Assembly: GCA_034925905.1 (NCBI GenBank)
Contig: JAYFRL010000020.1
Coordinates: forward strand, 23,988 to 87,987
Length of the DNA stretch: 64,000 bases
Reading direction: 5' to 3'
Source: JAYFRL01 sp034925905
GTDB taxonomy: Bacteria > Bacillota > Clostridia > Lachnospirales > Anaerotignaceae
Part shown: one piece after another, positions 17,969-26,643 of the stretch
How the letters are laid out: each line of letters begins with the position of its first letter
Position numbering within the stretch: position 1 is the first letter of the stretch
Made by a program: the position numbers and the translations under genes
The notes under the pieces: generated by a model
The model's database searches: none
Seen by the model: only the letters and a program-made list of their open reading frames with translations
What the model was told of the DNA's origin: nothing

Positions 17969-18538
17969 TCACCTCTCAATTTGATTTGTTTTGTTCATTG
18001 CGGAATCAACGCCCTCTGTTATTATAAGGCTAACGGCAAAAGCAGCCTTATCTATTCCCAAAAGGATAAGAGGTTCTTCATCCTTCGAAAATTTTGAAAG
18101 CACATAATCCGCCAAATCCCAGCCGGACGGCTTTTCGCCAACTCCGACCTTGACCCTTGTAAAAACATCTTTACCCAAATGGTTTATAACGCTTTTAACG
18201 CCGTTATGCCCGCCTGCGCTTCCTTCCCTTCTTATGCGTACCGCGCCCAAAGGAAGGCTTGCATCGTCATACACAAGTATAAATTTTTCAGACTCTGTTT
18301 TGTAAAAATCAAGATAACTTATTATGCTTTCACCGCTTAAATTCATAAATGTCTGCGGTTTTACAAGCATAACCTTGCTTCCTTTAATATTGCCTTCACC
18401 CATAAACGCCCTGAATTTAAACTTGCCTGTATTTATATTATAGTCCTCGGCAAGCTTATCTATTACCCTAAATCCCGTATTGTGTTTTGTTTTTTCATAT
18501 TCCTTGCCCGGATTTCCTAGGCCGACTATAATATACAT
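17969..18538 (-). CDS. pth: Peptidyl-tRNA hydrolase
   Basis: Pth releases tRNA from peptidyl-tRNA dropped off the ribosome. The N-terminus YIIVGLGNPGKEYEKTKHNTGF contains the catalytic His of the family (HNTGF). LVKPQTFMNLSG and GSAGGHNGVKSV are further signatures. An upstream TTG at 18559 is in frame, but GGAGGT lies between it and the ATG at 18538, so the ATG is the real start and gives 189 residues. The stop overlaps the start region of mfd, a common pth-mfd pairing in Firmicutes. Confidence 0.96.
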   Translation of the reverse strand: MYIIVGLGNPGKEYEKTKHNTGFRVIDKLAEDYNINTGKFKFRAFMGEGNIKGSKVMLVKPQTFMNLSGESIISYLDFYKTESEKFILVYDDASLPLGAVRIRREGSAGGHNGVKSVINHLGKDVFTRVKVGVGEKPSGWDLADYVLSKFSKDEEPLILLGIDKAAFAVSLIITEGVDSAMNKTNQIER

Positions 18539-18568
18539 ATAATAACCTCCAAAATACAAACAGCTTTA

Positions 18569-18592
18569 ACCGCCTCTTTAAAAAGAGGCGGT
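18569..18592 (-). terminator. Hairpin between the CGGC gene and pth
   Basis: A strong GC-rich stem (ACCGCCTCTTT and complement) has only a weak T-tract on the minus strand, so it may act as a partial terminator or RNA-processing stop in front of pth. Confidence 0.45.
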
Positions 18593-18598
18593 TTACTA

Positions 18599-18853
18599 TC
18601 ATAAAAATTTCTTTATGTCTTCATATTCATATTCTTCGGTTACAAAAACAATAGCATCCGAAGAATATGCGCTTATATCCGCACACTGAGCCTTGCAGCC
18701 GCAAAGAACAACCAACAAATCATAAGCTTTCCCGGCTTTAACAGCCTCAATCTCATGGTTTGGATATTCTGACTTAAGCCTATCGTAAAGGCTTTTCCGG
18801 TCATAGGTTGAATTGCAGCCACCGCAATATTTAATTCCGATTTTCATATTCAC
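18599..18853 (-). CDS. Small cysteine-rich protein with CGGCN motif, function unknown
   Basis: This 84-residue protein shows KYCGGCNSTYDRKSLYDRLK at its N-terminus and LCGCKAQCAD in the middle, giving five cysteines that could bind a metal or an iron-sulfur cluster. I do not recognise a characterised family. Small proteins with a CGGCN-x-x-YDR start occur in other anaerobic Clostridia, but I know of no assigned function. GTG at 18853 and ATG at 18847 are both possible starts and neither has a strong ribosome binding site. The gene lies 16 bases downstream of the Lon-type protease and is probably cotranscribed with it. Confidence 0.7.
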   Translation of the reverse strand: MNMKIGIKYCGGCNSTYDRKSLYDRLKSEYPNHEIEAVKAGKAYDLLVVLCGCKAQCADISAYSSDAIVFVTEEYEYEDIKKFL

Positions 18854-18869
18854 ACCAAAATCAGCTGTT

Positions 18870-21311
18870 TTATCGGCTTTGAGCTTTTTTTACCGGTTTT
18901 TTTGATTGCCTTCTTCTTTCATTAAGCGCCTTCTTATTATATTCCTCAAGCTTTTTAAGAACAAGCCCATGCACGCTTTTAACCGGATATTTCCTGGTTT
19001 TGCCTCTTTCACCCGCAGGAACGCCCATTAAAAGCTCTATGCCCTCGTTTATGCTGTTTATAGCATATATATGAAACATTCCGCTTTTAACAGCCTCTAC
19101 AACTTCGTCCTTAAGCACAAGGTTGTTTACATTTGAATTTGGTATTATAACTCCCTGCGTGCCTGTTAAGCCCTTTTTTTTGCATATATCGAAGAAGCCT
19201 TCTATCTTGAATATAACTCCGCCTATTGGCTGTATATCTCCCCATTGGTTAACAGAGCCCGTAACCGCTAAATCCTGCCTTATAGGCAGACCTGAAAGGC
19301 TTGAAAGTATGCAATAAAGCTCTGTGCTGGAAGCACTGTCTCCGTCTATTCCGCTGTAATTCTGCTCGAAGCATATTCTTGCCGAAAGCGAAAGAGGAAA
19401 ATCCTGCGCATAGGTTTGGCCAAGATATCCGTTTATTACCTGAACACCCTTATTATGGGTGGGTCCACTCATGTTGGCCTCTTTTTCTATATTTATAATG
19501 CCAGCCCTGCCCATATACGCCGTTGCGGTTATTCTTGAAGGCATACCGAACGAGAAATTGCCAGTGTCATAAACGGCAAGACCGTTTATCTGACCCATTC
19601 TTTTGCCCTCGGTGTCTATCATTATTATATCCTCATCTATCGATTCAAGAAGCTTATCTTTATATATGCTGGCGCGCTCTTCCCTTTTTTGGATGGCTTT
19701 TTTAACATGGTTTGCGTTTATAGTTTCCGCCTCATCAAGGCGCGCCCAGGTTGCGGCTTCGGATAAAATTTCCGTTAAATGGTTAAACCTTGTTGAAAGC
19801 CTATCCTGCCTCTCGGCAAGCCTTGAAGAATATTCACAGACCGCCATAACGGCACTTGCCTCAAAAGCGGGTGTGTTTTCGTTTGCAGAAAAAAGCTTTA
19901 TAAAGCTTGAAAGCTTAAGCATATTTTCACTTGAAGCCAGCATTTCATAATCGAAATCCGCTCTTATCTTAAAAAGCTTTTCAAAATCTTCATCATAATA
20001 TTCCAGTAAATCATAATAATACCTGCTGCCTATCATTATTATTTTTACATCCGCCGGTATAGGTTCAGGTTTAATGGTTGGTGCAGCCGCAATCGCAAAC
20101 TGTTCTTTAAGACCTTCTATAGCTATTTCCTTAGTGCGTATAACCCTGCGAAGGGCCTCCCACGCCTGGATGTTTGAAAGTATATCATGAGCCTGAACTA
20201 TAAGATAGCCACCGTTTGCCTTATGAAAAAGCCCCGGCTTTATTTTCATAAAATCGGTTGTAAGATTTCCAAACTCGCTGTCATACTCAACCTCTCCCAC
20301 AAGATTATAATATGTGGGGTTAAAATCTACAACAACAGGAGCTCCCTTTGTTTCCGAGTTATCAACAATAAGGTTTACTTTATATCTAAGGGTTATGTCC
20401 TCCGCATTCCTTTTGGAAAGCATAGGAATTATACTGGAAAGAGATTCTTCTTCGTCTGAATCCGGCTCGACAAACTCGCTTATATTTTCAAGCACGTCTT
20501 CCTGAAGGGCCTCTATATATTTTATAACCCTTTCGTTTGATTTGTATTTTTCCTGGATAGAGTTTACATAATAACCTATCGCAAACATTCCTATTTTATA
20601 ATCAAGCGCTTCCGTCGATTTTTTAGACTCTTTTTCATGCTCCTTCACGTCACGCATTATAGAAGCGGCCTTCTCCTGAACAACGTCGGAGGCGGCGTTT
20701 ATTTTTGCTTTTACGTCTTCTGAAAGCTTATCATACGACTCTTCGTTTATTATTTCACCGTTTATTACAGGCATGAAATACATCCCCGAATTGGTTGATT
20801 TAACTCCGAATCCATATTCCTTAGCTATCTCAGACATTTCTTTCATAAGCTTATCTTTTTTGTTGTCTAGCAAATTTAATATTTCATTCTTTTGCTTTTC
20901 ATAATCATCGGAATTAAAGGCTTTTTGTATCTCCGTATAAAAAACCTCTACAAGCTCTGCCATATCGTCTTTAAACTGTTTCCCGCATCCCGGTTCAAAG
21001 CGGAGCGCCATAGGGCTTCTTGGATCCGAAAAATTATAAACATAGCACCAATCTGAAGGCACATTTTCATTTTTCGCCGCCGCTTTAGCACTTTTTTTTG
21101 CATAGGTTGTTTTCCCCGTTCCCGGAGGGCCCGACATATATATATTATAGCCCTTCATTTTCACTTGAAGTCCAAAATCGAAAGCCCCTATAGCTCTGTC
21201 CTGACCCATTATTCCGTCTAAAGGCTCAATCTCGTCCGTCGTTTTAAAATCAAAAACTTCAGGGCTTGAGATGTTCTTAAGTTCCGTATATTTAAGTTCT
21301 CTGAATTTCAT
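18870..21311 (-). CDS. Lon-type ATP-dependent protease (LonB-like, AAA_32 family)
   Basis: This 813-residue protease-ATPase has Walker A GPPGTGKT at residues 61-68 and a long coiled-coil-rich insertion (about 120-260). A C-terminal Lon protease domain carries the catalytic serine in GDSASSTE and the lysine in GGVIFKIEGF. It lacks the large N-terminal domain of LonA, and no membrane helix is obvious. Upstream in-frame starts exist as far as 21365. AAGGAG at 21319-21324 is 7 bases from the ATG at 21311, which I chose; this also removes an overlap with rimI. It sits in the tsaE-tsaB-rimI run, and its likely role is cytoplasmic protein quality control. Confidence 0.9.
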   Translation of the reverse strand: MKFRELKYTELKNISSPEVFDFKTTDEIEPLDGIMGQDRAIGAFDFGLQVKMKGYNIYMSGPPGTGKTTYAKKSAKAAAKNENVPSDWCYVYNFSDPRSPMALRFEPGCGKQFKDDMAELVEVFYTEIQKAFNSDDYEKQKNEILNLLDNKKDKLMKEMSEIAKEYGFGVKSTNSGMYFMPVINGEIINEESYDKLSEDVKAKINAASDVVQEKAASIMRDVKEHEKESKKSTEALDYKIGMFAIGYYVNSIQEKYKSNERVIKYIEALQEDVLENISEFVEPDSDEEESLSSIIPMLSKRNAEDITLRYKVNLIVDNSETKGAPVVVDFNPTYYNLVGEVEYDSEFGNLTTDFMKIKPGLFHKANGGYLIVQAHDILSNIQAWEALRRVIRTKEIAIEGLKEQFAIAAAPTIKPEPIPADVKIIMIGSRYYYDLLEYYDEDFEKLFKIRADFDYEMLASSENMLKLSSFIKLFSANENTPAFEASAVMAVCEYSSRLAERQDRLSTRFNHLTEILSEAATWARLDEAETINANHVKKAIQKREERASIYKDKLLESIDEDIIMIDTEGKRMGQINGLAVYDTGNFSFGMPSRITATAYMGRAGIINIEKEANMSGPTHNKGVQVINGYLGQTYAQDFPLSLSARICFEQNYSGIDGDSASSTELYCILSSLSGLPIRQDLAVTGSVNQWGDIQPIGGVIFKIEGFFDICKKKGLTGTQGVIIPNSNVNNLVLKDEVVEAVKSGMFHIYAINSINEGIELLMGVPAGERGKTRKYPVKSVHGLVLKKLEEYNKKALNERRRQSKKPVKKAQSR

Positions 21312-21336
21312 TAGCTCTCTCCTTCCCATATATTGT

Positions 21337-21801
21337 TTAAGGCTCATAATTTTCATAGAATTCAAAATATTTCCACATTATAACAGCATCTTCTCCTGTG
21401 TCTGAATAATATCTTTTTCTTATCCCTTCAGGCTTAAACCCCAGTTTTGTATAAAGTCTTTGAGCCTTTTCGTTTGTGATTCTTACTTCAAGTGTAATCC
21501 CTACCATTTCACGTTTGTAAGCTTCGTCTATAAGGGCTTTGGTAAGGGCCTCGCCTATACCGCGCCCTCTGAATTCAAAATCAACGGCAACATTTGTTAT
21601 ATGCCCCTCGGTTACAACATGCCACATTCCGGCATATCCGATAACCCTGCCTTCGAAAACAGCTACAAAATATATAGCCATTGAATTTTCATAAATTTCC
21701 CTTTCAAAATCTTTCTTAGTCCATGGAATAGCAAATATATCTTCTTCAAGCTTAGATACTTCTTCTATATGGGAGCCGTTCATTCGTAATATATCAAACA
21801 T
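21337..21801 (-). CDS. rimI: Ribosomal protein alanine N-acetyltransferase RimI
   Basis: This GNAT-family acetyltransferase of 154 residues is expected to acetylate the N-terminal alanine of ribosomal protein S18. The acetyl-CoA-binding motif A is visible as VDFEFRGRGIGEALTKALI, and LEVRITNEKAQRLYTKLGFKPEGIRKRYY is the conserved C-terminal block. It overlaps the end of tsaB by 8 bases, and the tsaE-tsaB-rimI order is widespread in Firmicutes. The ATG follows AGAGGA by about 4 bases inside tsaB. Confidence 0.92.
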   Translation of the reverse strand: MFDILRMNGSHIEEVSKLEEDIFAIPWTKKDFEREIYENSMAIYFVAVFEGRVIGYAGMWHVVTEGHITNVAVDFEFRGRGIGEALTKALIDEAYKREMVGITLEVRITNEKAQRLYTKLGFKPEGIRKRYYSDTGEDAVIMWKYFEFYENYEP

Positions 21802-22507
21802 TTAATCCTCTCCCGGCCTTCTTTTCTTCAAGTTCTCTTTCAGCCTGAGGTTTCCTTATATAAAACGGTTTAAAATCGTCGCCTTTAACAAAAACTCCGT
21901 CTTTAGCAAGCTTTTCTCCCAAGGCAGCAACCAAAGCCGCCCTTTGAAACGCCCCATAATATGGGGCAACAAAAAAACCTTTGCGGCTTAAAATTTTATC
22001 CCTGTAAACGGTTATCCCGTCTCCTAAAAATATGGCTTCTCCGCCAAAAGAAGCAACCTTTTGCATAACATAGTCTATATCTTCCGCAAAATAATCAGTC
22101 AACCTTAAAAGCTCATTGTTTTCCCATTTATATACGGCTGCGTACACCTGGTGTCTTCTTGCATCCATTATAGGGCACACTGTTTTATCCGTGTCATATA
22201 TATTATATGCCATGGAATCAAGGGTTGGAACGGGTATTATGGGCTTGTTAAGAGCAAGGGCAAGCCCCTTTGCCGTGGCTGCGCCTATTCTTAGCCCGGT
22301 AAATGAACCGGGACCCATCGAGCAGGCAATATAGTCAAGCGTATTTAAAGCAAGGCTTATTTTTTCGCATATTTCCTTTATTGCAGGCATCAAAGTTTCG
22401 GAATGCGTCATTTTATAATTCAATGTGTATTCGGCTAAAATTTTACCATCTTCATATATGGCAGCGCTGGCAACCAGACCTGAAGATTCAATGGCAAGTA
22501 TTTTCAT
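21794..22507 (-). CDS. tsaB: tRNA threonylcarbamoyladenosine biosynthesis protein TsaB
   Basis: TsaB is the inactive-kinase-fold partner of TsaD in threonylcarbamoyl transfer to A37 of ANN-decoding tRNAs. The 237-residue protein begins MKILAIESSGLVASAA and has CSMGPGSFTGLRIGAATAKGLA, the family signature. The C-terminus is slightly longer than in compact homologues and rich in charged residues. It starts 4 bases after tsaE, with AAAGGTGA upstream. TsaD is not in this window. Confidence 0.94.
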   Translation of the reverse strand: MKILAIESSGLVASAAIYEDGKILAEYTLNYKMTHSETLMPAIKEICEKISLALNTLDYIACSMGPGSFTGLRIGAATAKGLALALNKPIIPVPTLDSMAYNIYDTDKTVCPIMDARRHQVYAAVYKWENNELLRLTDYFAEDIDYVMQKVASFGGEAIFLGDGITVYRDKILSRKGFFVAPYYGAFQRAALVAALGEKLAKDGVFVKGDDFKPFYIRKPQAERELEEKKAGRGLNV

Positions 22508-22511
22508 GTTT

Positions 22512-22931
22512 TCACCTTTTTTCTATCTCTATTTCACGGGTATTATCGTTATAAATATCTTTTTTTATGGTTATCCACACAGCTTCCTGCGGGATAACCG
22601 GCTCTATAAGATGAGCCCATTCTATAAGGCAAACCCCGGCGCCGAAAAAATATTCTTCATACCCTGTATCTTCCATTTCTTCGGGAGAACTTATTCTATA
22701 AACATCAAAATGGTATAGCGGAAGCCTTCCCTTATATTCGTTCACAATGGCAAAAGTTGGGCTTGTAACCTCGTCGGGAATATCAAGGCCTTTTGCAAAG
22801 CCCTTTGCGAAAACCGTCTTCCCCGAACCCAAATCCCCATTTAAGCAATATATATCTCCTGGCTTTGCAGCTCTTCCGATTTCATATGCAATTTTCATGG
22901 TATCCTCTGGAGAATTGCTTATATAAGCCAT
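22512..22931 (-). CDS. tsaE: tRNA threonylcarbamoyladenosine biosynthesis ATPase TsaE
   Basis: TsaE is the P-loop ATPase that resets the TsaBD complex in t6A synthesis. GDLGSGKTVFAKGFAKGL is the Walker A region, and TSPTFAIVNEY and YHFDVYRI are family motifs. An in-frame start at 22967 exists, but AGAGGTG at 22943-22937 is 5 bases from the ATG at 22931. That start gives 139 residues of normal length and avoids overlap with the upstream small gene. Confidence 0.94.
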   Translation of the reverse strand: MAYISNSPEDTMKIAYEIGRAAKPGDIYCLNGDLGSGKTVFAKGFAKGLDIPDEVTSPTFAIVNEYKGRLPLYHFDVYRISSPEEMEDTGYEEYFFGAGVCLIEWAHLIEPVIPQEAVWITIKKDIYNDNTREIEIEKR

Positions 22932-22941
22932 TATAACACCT

Positions 22942-23223
22942 CTACAACCTGTCCAAAACCGCGGCAAACAGCCTAAATAACTTTGAGAATGTAAGCATCG
23001 ATGATTTTAAGGCATAAATAATATTTTTAGAGCTTTTTGCTGGATTTGAATAAGTTTTTTTCTTTTCCCTTTTTATAGGTTTGATACCTTTATTTTTTTC
23101 CTTGGGAATTTTCCCCGCAACAAAAGCAAGGTCTTTAAAAACTTTAAAGCCTTTAACCGGTATTTCCCCATATTTAGCAGTTTTTTTGACAATGTTTAAA
23201 ATTTTGGCTTTACTTCCATTCAT
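22942..23223 (-). CDS. Small lysine-rich basic protein, unknown
   Basis: This 93-residue protein is strongly basic (roughly a quarter Lys or Arg), with a central run KEKNKGIKPIKREKKK and amphipathic ends. No family is recognised. A proper AAGGAG lies 5 bases before the ATG, and the frame runs to 10 bases before tsaE, so it is likely translated as the first gene of the tsaE operon. It could bind nucleic acid or the membrane surface, but nothing in the sequence proves either. Confidence 0.65.
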   Translation of the reverse strand: MNGSKAKILNIVKKTAKYGEIPVKGFKVFKDLAFVAGKIPKEKNKGIKPIKREKKKTYSNPAKSSKNIIYALKSSMLTFSKLFRLFAAVLDRL

Positions 23224-23315
23224 AAAAACTCCTTAAACTTTATTAATGTATTAGTATAGCATTTATTCCTTGCTTTCGTCAAATATATAAGGAAAAAATT
23301 ATGTCCCCATAAATA

Positions 23316-23353
23316 AAAAAAGCTCTGTATACTTCACGCATACAGGGCTTTTT
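23316..23353 (-). terminator. Rho-independent terminator of the two-component operon
   Basis: The stem AAAAAGCTCTGTAT pairs with ATACAGGGCTTTTT (one G-U pair), with a 9-base loop. On the minus strand it is followed by TTTTTTTATTTA, just past the kinase stop codon. Confidence 0.85.
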
Positions 23354-23361
23354 AAATTTTG

Positions 23362-25182
23362 TTATGTTATGTTTTTAAATCGCATTTCAACTTTAAACAA
23401 ATCTCCGTCAACAGCTATATTGAAATGTCCGTTTTGAAGCTCAACAAGGCTTTTCGCAATGTTTAAGCCAAGTCCGCTGCCTTCGCTGTTTCTCGCGCTG
23501 TCTCCACGCACAAAGCGTTCCATAAGCTCTTCTACTTCTACGTTAAGCTTATCTCTTGAAATATTTTTAAATGATATTACAACCTCCCCTTTTATTTCTT
23601 TTGCATCTATATATACCCTGGTTCCGGGTTGTGAATATTTGCAGACATTATTCATAAGGTTATCAATAACTCTCCAAAGCAGTTTCCCGTCCGCCATAAC
23701 ATAAAGACCTTCCTGCGGCAAAAATATTACCACATCCAGCTTGCCGTCTTGCATCCTGTCTTCATATTCGCCAACAGATTGGCGAAGTATCTCAGCAACG
23801 CTTGTTTTACTTAAATTAACTGTTATATTCCCGGTTGAAGCCTTTGAAGCCTCAACCACATCCTCGGTAAGCTTTTTAAGACGTTTTGACTGACGGTCTA
23901 AAACATCAATGTATTCGGCTTCCTGCTCGGGAGTGTGCTCTTTTTTAAGTAAATCCACATAGCTTATTATAGATGTCAGAGGAGTTTTTATATCGTGTGA
24001 CACATTGGTTATAAGCTCCGTTTTAAGCCTTTCGCTTTTCATTTTTTGCTCAACTGCTATAGACATCCCTTCGCTTATAGAATTCAAATTTTCAGCGTGC
24101 TCTTTTAGATCCCAATAAAGTTTTGAAGTGTCTATTTTACCTTCTATATCACCAAAAGCAAGCTTTTTGCCGGCATTTTTAAGCATTTTTAAGCCCAATG
24201 TCAGCTTGGTTAAAAGAACAACCACTAAAATTCTGAAAATAAAACCAACAAACGTCTGCCCAAGCATAGTGTCAATAATAACAAAGGCTATGCCTATTAA
24301 AATTGTGCGCCAAACCATAGGGACAGCATGGAATATAGCAAATATCCATATCTTTGTTCTTTTGAAAAACCGCAAGATAAAACGCAAGATAAAGTATATA
24401 ACCGTGTTTTTCCACCATTTCCCGGCCTTAAACCGGGTTGCAAGCGTCATAAGCGCCGCAAGGGCAAGAAAGCCTTCAACAAGCAAAAGCAGAAACAGCA
24501 TGGAAATAGAAACCGCCGTTATATAGCTAAAGCTTTGAAGTATAAAATATCCAACCGCAGAAAAGGCTCCGCCAACCAAAAGCAAGTATAAATCTAAAGG
24601 GATATTATCCTGAATATTAAAGGTTATACCATCGCGTCCTCTTTTATGCCCGGCGGCACAAAACAGAAATATCAAATCAAAAACCGCTAAAATAGAGCTT
24701 GCCGCAAACACAAGTATAATCACATATCTTAAAGGATATATAAAATCAAAGAAAGAATATGATATATAATAATTATCATGAGCCGTTATAGGTTTTTTAA
24801 CTGCAGCTTTAACAATTAAATCATCATATGTAAGCTCTGTATAATAACCAATTTCTTCCGGTTCAAAATTTTGTGCCAAAACAATGTCCCTATCATAGCT
24901 GTTTACTATCGTATAGGAAAAGTTTGTATCTGAAAAATATATATTGCCAGTCCCGTTTTCCGGGGTTGCGCTGTAGTAATATTCTTCCGCTGCTTTATAT
25001 GCGTATTCTTCTGTTATCTCCTTGCAGATTTTTGTATTGTAATATGAATTTGCCCCCTCATAAATTTTGCTTTCATCGGCAAAAAATATTCCAATACCGC
25101 AAACCATAGCGCTCATACTGAAAATAACAAGCAGAAAAATCGCCATTATTTTTGCAAGCAAGCTGCTTGCCATGTCTTTCAT
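23362..25182 (-). CDS. Membrane sensor histidine kinase
   Basis: This 606-residue sensor kinase has an N-terminal helix (about 10-30) and an extracellular segment of about 100 residues. A multi-helix membrane module follows (about 130-340), rather than the usual two helices. The cytoplasmic core has the H-box NVSHDIKTPLTSIISYVDLLKK, then the N-box region and the G-box GSGLGLNIAKSLVELQNG. The H-box histidine is the phosphorylation site. Its start overlaps the response regulator stop by 4 bases (ATGA). The ligand is unknown. A large membrane region with a short extracellular loop suggests sensing at or within the membrane. Confidence 0.92.
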   Translation of the reverse strand: MKDMASSLLAKIMAIFLLVIFSMSAMVCGIGIFFADESKIYEGANSYYNTKICKEITEEYAYKAAEEYYYSATPENGTGNIYFSDTNFSYTIVNSYDRDIVLAQNFEPEEIGYYTELTYDDLIVKAAVKKPITAHDNYYISYSFFDFIYPLRYVIILVFAASSILAVFDLIFLFCAAGHKRGRDGITFNIQDNIPLDLYLLLVGGAFSAVGYFILQSFSYITAVSISMLFLLLLVEGFLALAALMTLATRFKAGKWWKNTVIYFILRFILRFFKRTKIWIFAIFHAVPMVWRTILIGIAFVIIDTMLGQTFVGFIFRILVVVLLTKLTLGLKMLKNAGKKLAFGDIEGKIDTSKLYWDLKEHAENLNSISEGMSIAVEQKMKSERLKTELITNVSHDIKTPLTSIISYVDLLKKEHTPEQEAEYIDVLDRQSKRLKKLTEDVVEASKASTGNITVNLSKTSVAEILRQSVGEYEDRMQDGKLDVVIFLPQEGLYVMADGKLLWRVIDNLMNNVCKYSQPGTRVYIDAKEIKGEVVISFKNISRDKLNVEVEELMERFVRGDSARNSEGSGLGLNIAKSLVELQNGHFNIAVDGDLFKVEMRFKNIT

Positions 25183-25877
25183 TTGTCCACCGCCTTATCC
25201 ATTTTATATCCAAGACCCCAAACAACCTTTATGTATCTGGGATCCGATGGATTTATCTCAACCTTTTCACGCAGATGACGTATATGTACGGCAACCGAAC
25301 CTTCGGAGCCTATCGGGCTTTCGTTCCAAACTTCCTCATATATCTGCCCAGAGGAATAGACCTTGTTTGGATTTTTCATTAAAAGCTTTAGTATATTATA
25401 TTCTATGGGAGTTAGCGAAACTTCTTCGCCGCAAACAGTGACCGTTTTACTTGAGTCGTTAAGGTCTATATCCCCTATTGTATAGACGTCCGTATTTTGA
25501 ACTTTACCTCCAAGGCTAGTGTAACGTCGCAACTGGGATTTCACTCTTGCAATAACTTCAAGCGGCTCAAAAGGTTTTGTTATATAATCATCGGCGCCGA
25601 TATTAAGCCCCAAAACCTTATCGCTGTTTTCACTTTTTGCACTGAGAAATATAATAGGTATATTTGAAGTTTCACGCAGCTTGGCTGTTGCCGAGATACC
25701 ATCAAGCTCAGGCATCATTATATCCATAAGTACAAGATGTATATCTTTTTCCTTAACGATTTCTATTGCTTCCTTGCCTGTGTAAGCTTCAAAAATATTA
25801 TATCCTTCTCCTGACAAATAAATTTTAAGAGCTGCGACTATGTCATGATCATCGTCGCAAATCAAAATACTATACAT
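25179..25877 (-). CDS. OmpR-family response regulator
   Basis: This 232-residue regulator has a receiver domain (about 1-118) with the acidic pair CDDDHD, the phospho-acceptor Asp in LVLMDIMMPELDG, and the conserved SAKSENSDKVLGLNIGADDYITKPF segment. A winged-helix DNA-binding domain follows (about 130-228), with LTPIEYNILKLLMKNP and SVAVHIRHLREKVE. The partner kinase is encoded immediately downstream with a 4-base overlap. AGAGGTGAG precedes the ATG. The regulated genes are unknown. Confidence 0.95.
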   Translation of the reverse strand: MYSILICDDDHDIVAALKIYLSGEGYNIFEAYTGKEAIEIVKEKDIHLVLMDIMMPELDGISATAKLRETSNIPIIFLSAKSENSDKVLGLNIGADDYITKPFEPLEVIARVKSQLRRYTSLGGKVQNTDVYTIGDIDLNDSSKTVTVCGEEVSLTPIEYNILKLLMKNPNKVYSSGQIYEEVWNESPIGSEGSVAVHIRHLREKVEINPSDPRYIKVVWGLGYKMDKAVDK

Positions 25878-25982
25878 ATACTCACCTCTTGGAATTATTC
25901 TAGCATATATACGGTTTAAGAAAAAAGATATTAAAGATTTAAAATTTGTTTAAGATGCGCTCCCTGCCTGGTTTTAAACATT

Positions 25983-26008
25983 AAAAGGGCAGATTTACGC
26001 CGCCCAGT
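25983..26008 (-). terminator. Possible weak terminator after the MBL hydrolase
   Basis: On the minus strand a short GGGC/GCCC stem with an 11-base loop is followed by TTTT. The stem is only 4-5 bp, so this is tentative. Confidence 0.3.
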
Positions 26009-26019
26009 TAATTTAAGTA

Positions 26020-26643
26020 TTATTTTTCTTTATTCATATATATATTATTTTTTCTCTCATGTTCAAGTGTTGTTGACGGACCGTGCCCCGGGTAAATCTT
26101 ATAATCGCCTTCAAGGTCTCTCAAACGGCAAAGGGAGCCGAGCATTTCCTCAAAGCTGCCTGAGAAAAGGTCACATCTGCCGCAGTCTTCAAAAAACAGG
26201 GTGTCGCCGGAAAACACAACGTCGCCTAAAATATAGCAAAGACCGCCTTTTGTATGCCCTGGAGTGTTCATAACCTCAAAAGCCAAATCACCAGCTTCAA
26301 TACTGTCCCCATCTTTTAAATATATATCAGGGACAACAACCATGCTATCTTTTGAAAATTTGGCTCCGCTTTTTTTGCCTCCTTCAAGCACGTCTTTTTC
26401 GTTTTCAGCTATTGCTATTTTAAGACCATATTTCTCTTTTACCGTTTCGGCTCCGCCCATATGGTCAAAATGTCCATGGGTTAAAAGCAAAAGCGAAGGC
26501 CGAAGCCTGTTTGAATCTATATATTCACAAAGCTCCTCACACGGAGCTTCACAATCTATTATAACGCAATCCCCTTTTTCGTTTGACACAACATAGCTGT
26601 TCGTTTCAACCATGCCCGAAACAAAGGTTTTAATTTCCGTCAT
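26020..26643 (-). CDS. MBL-fold metal-dependent hydrolase
   Basis: This 207-residue metallo-beta-lactamase-fold enzyme resembles the glyoxalase II-like / YcbL group. The metal-binding motif THGHFDHMGG, followed by TPGHTKGGLCY, VFSGDTLF and a C-terminal YPGHGPSTTLEHE, supplies the full ligand set. The substrate is undetermined; hydroxyacylglutathione-like thioesters or persulfides are typical. Its start overlaps the lgt stop by 4 bases, so the two are translationally coupled. Confidence 0.9.
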   Translation of the reverse strand: MTEIKTFVSGMVETNSYVVSNEKGDCVIIDCEAPCEELCEYIDSNRLRPSLLLLTHGHFDHMGGAETVKEKYGLKIAIAENEKDVLEGGKKSGAKFSKDSMVVVPDIYLKDGDSIEAGDLAFEVMNTPGHTKGGLCYILGDVVFSGDTLFFEDCGRCDLFSGSFEEMLGSLCRLRDLEGDYKIYPGHGPSTTLEHERKNNIYMNKEK

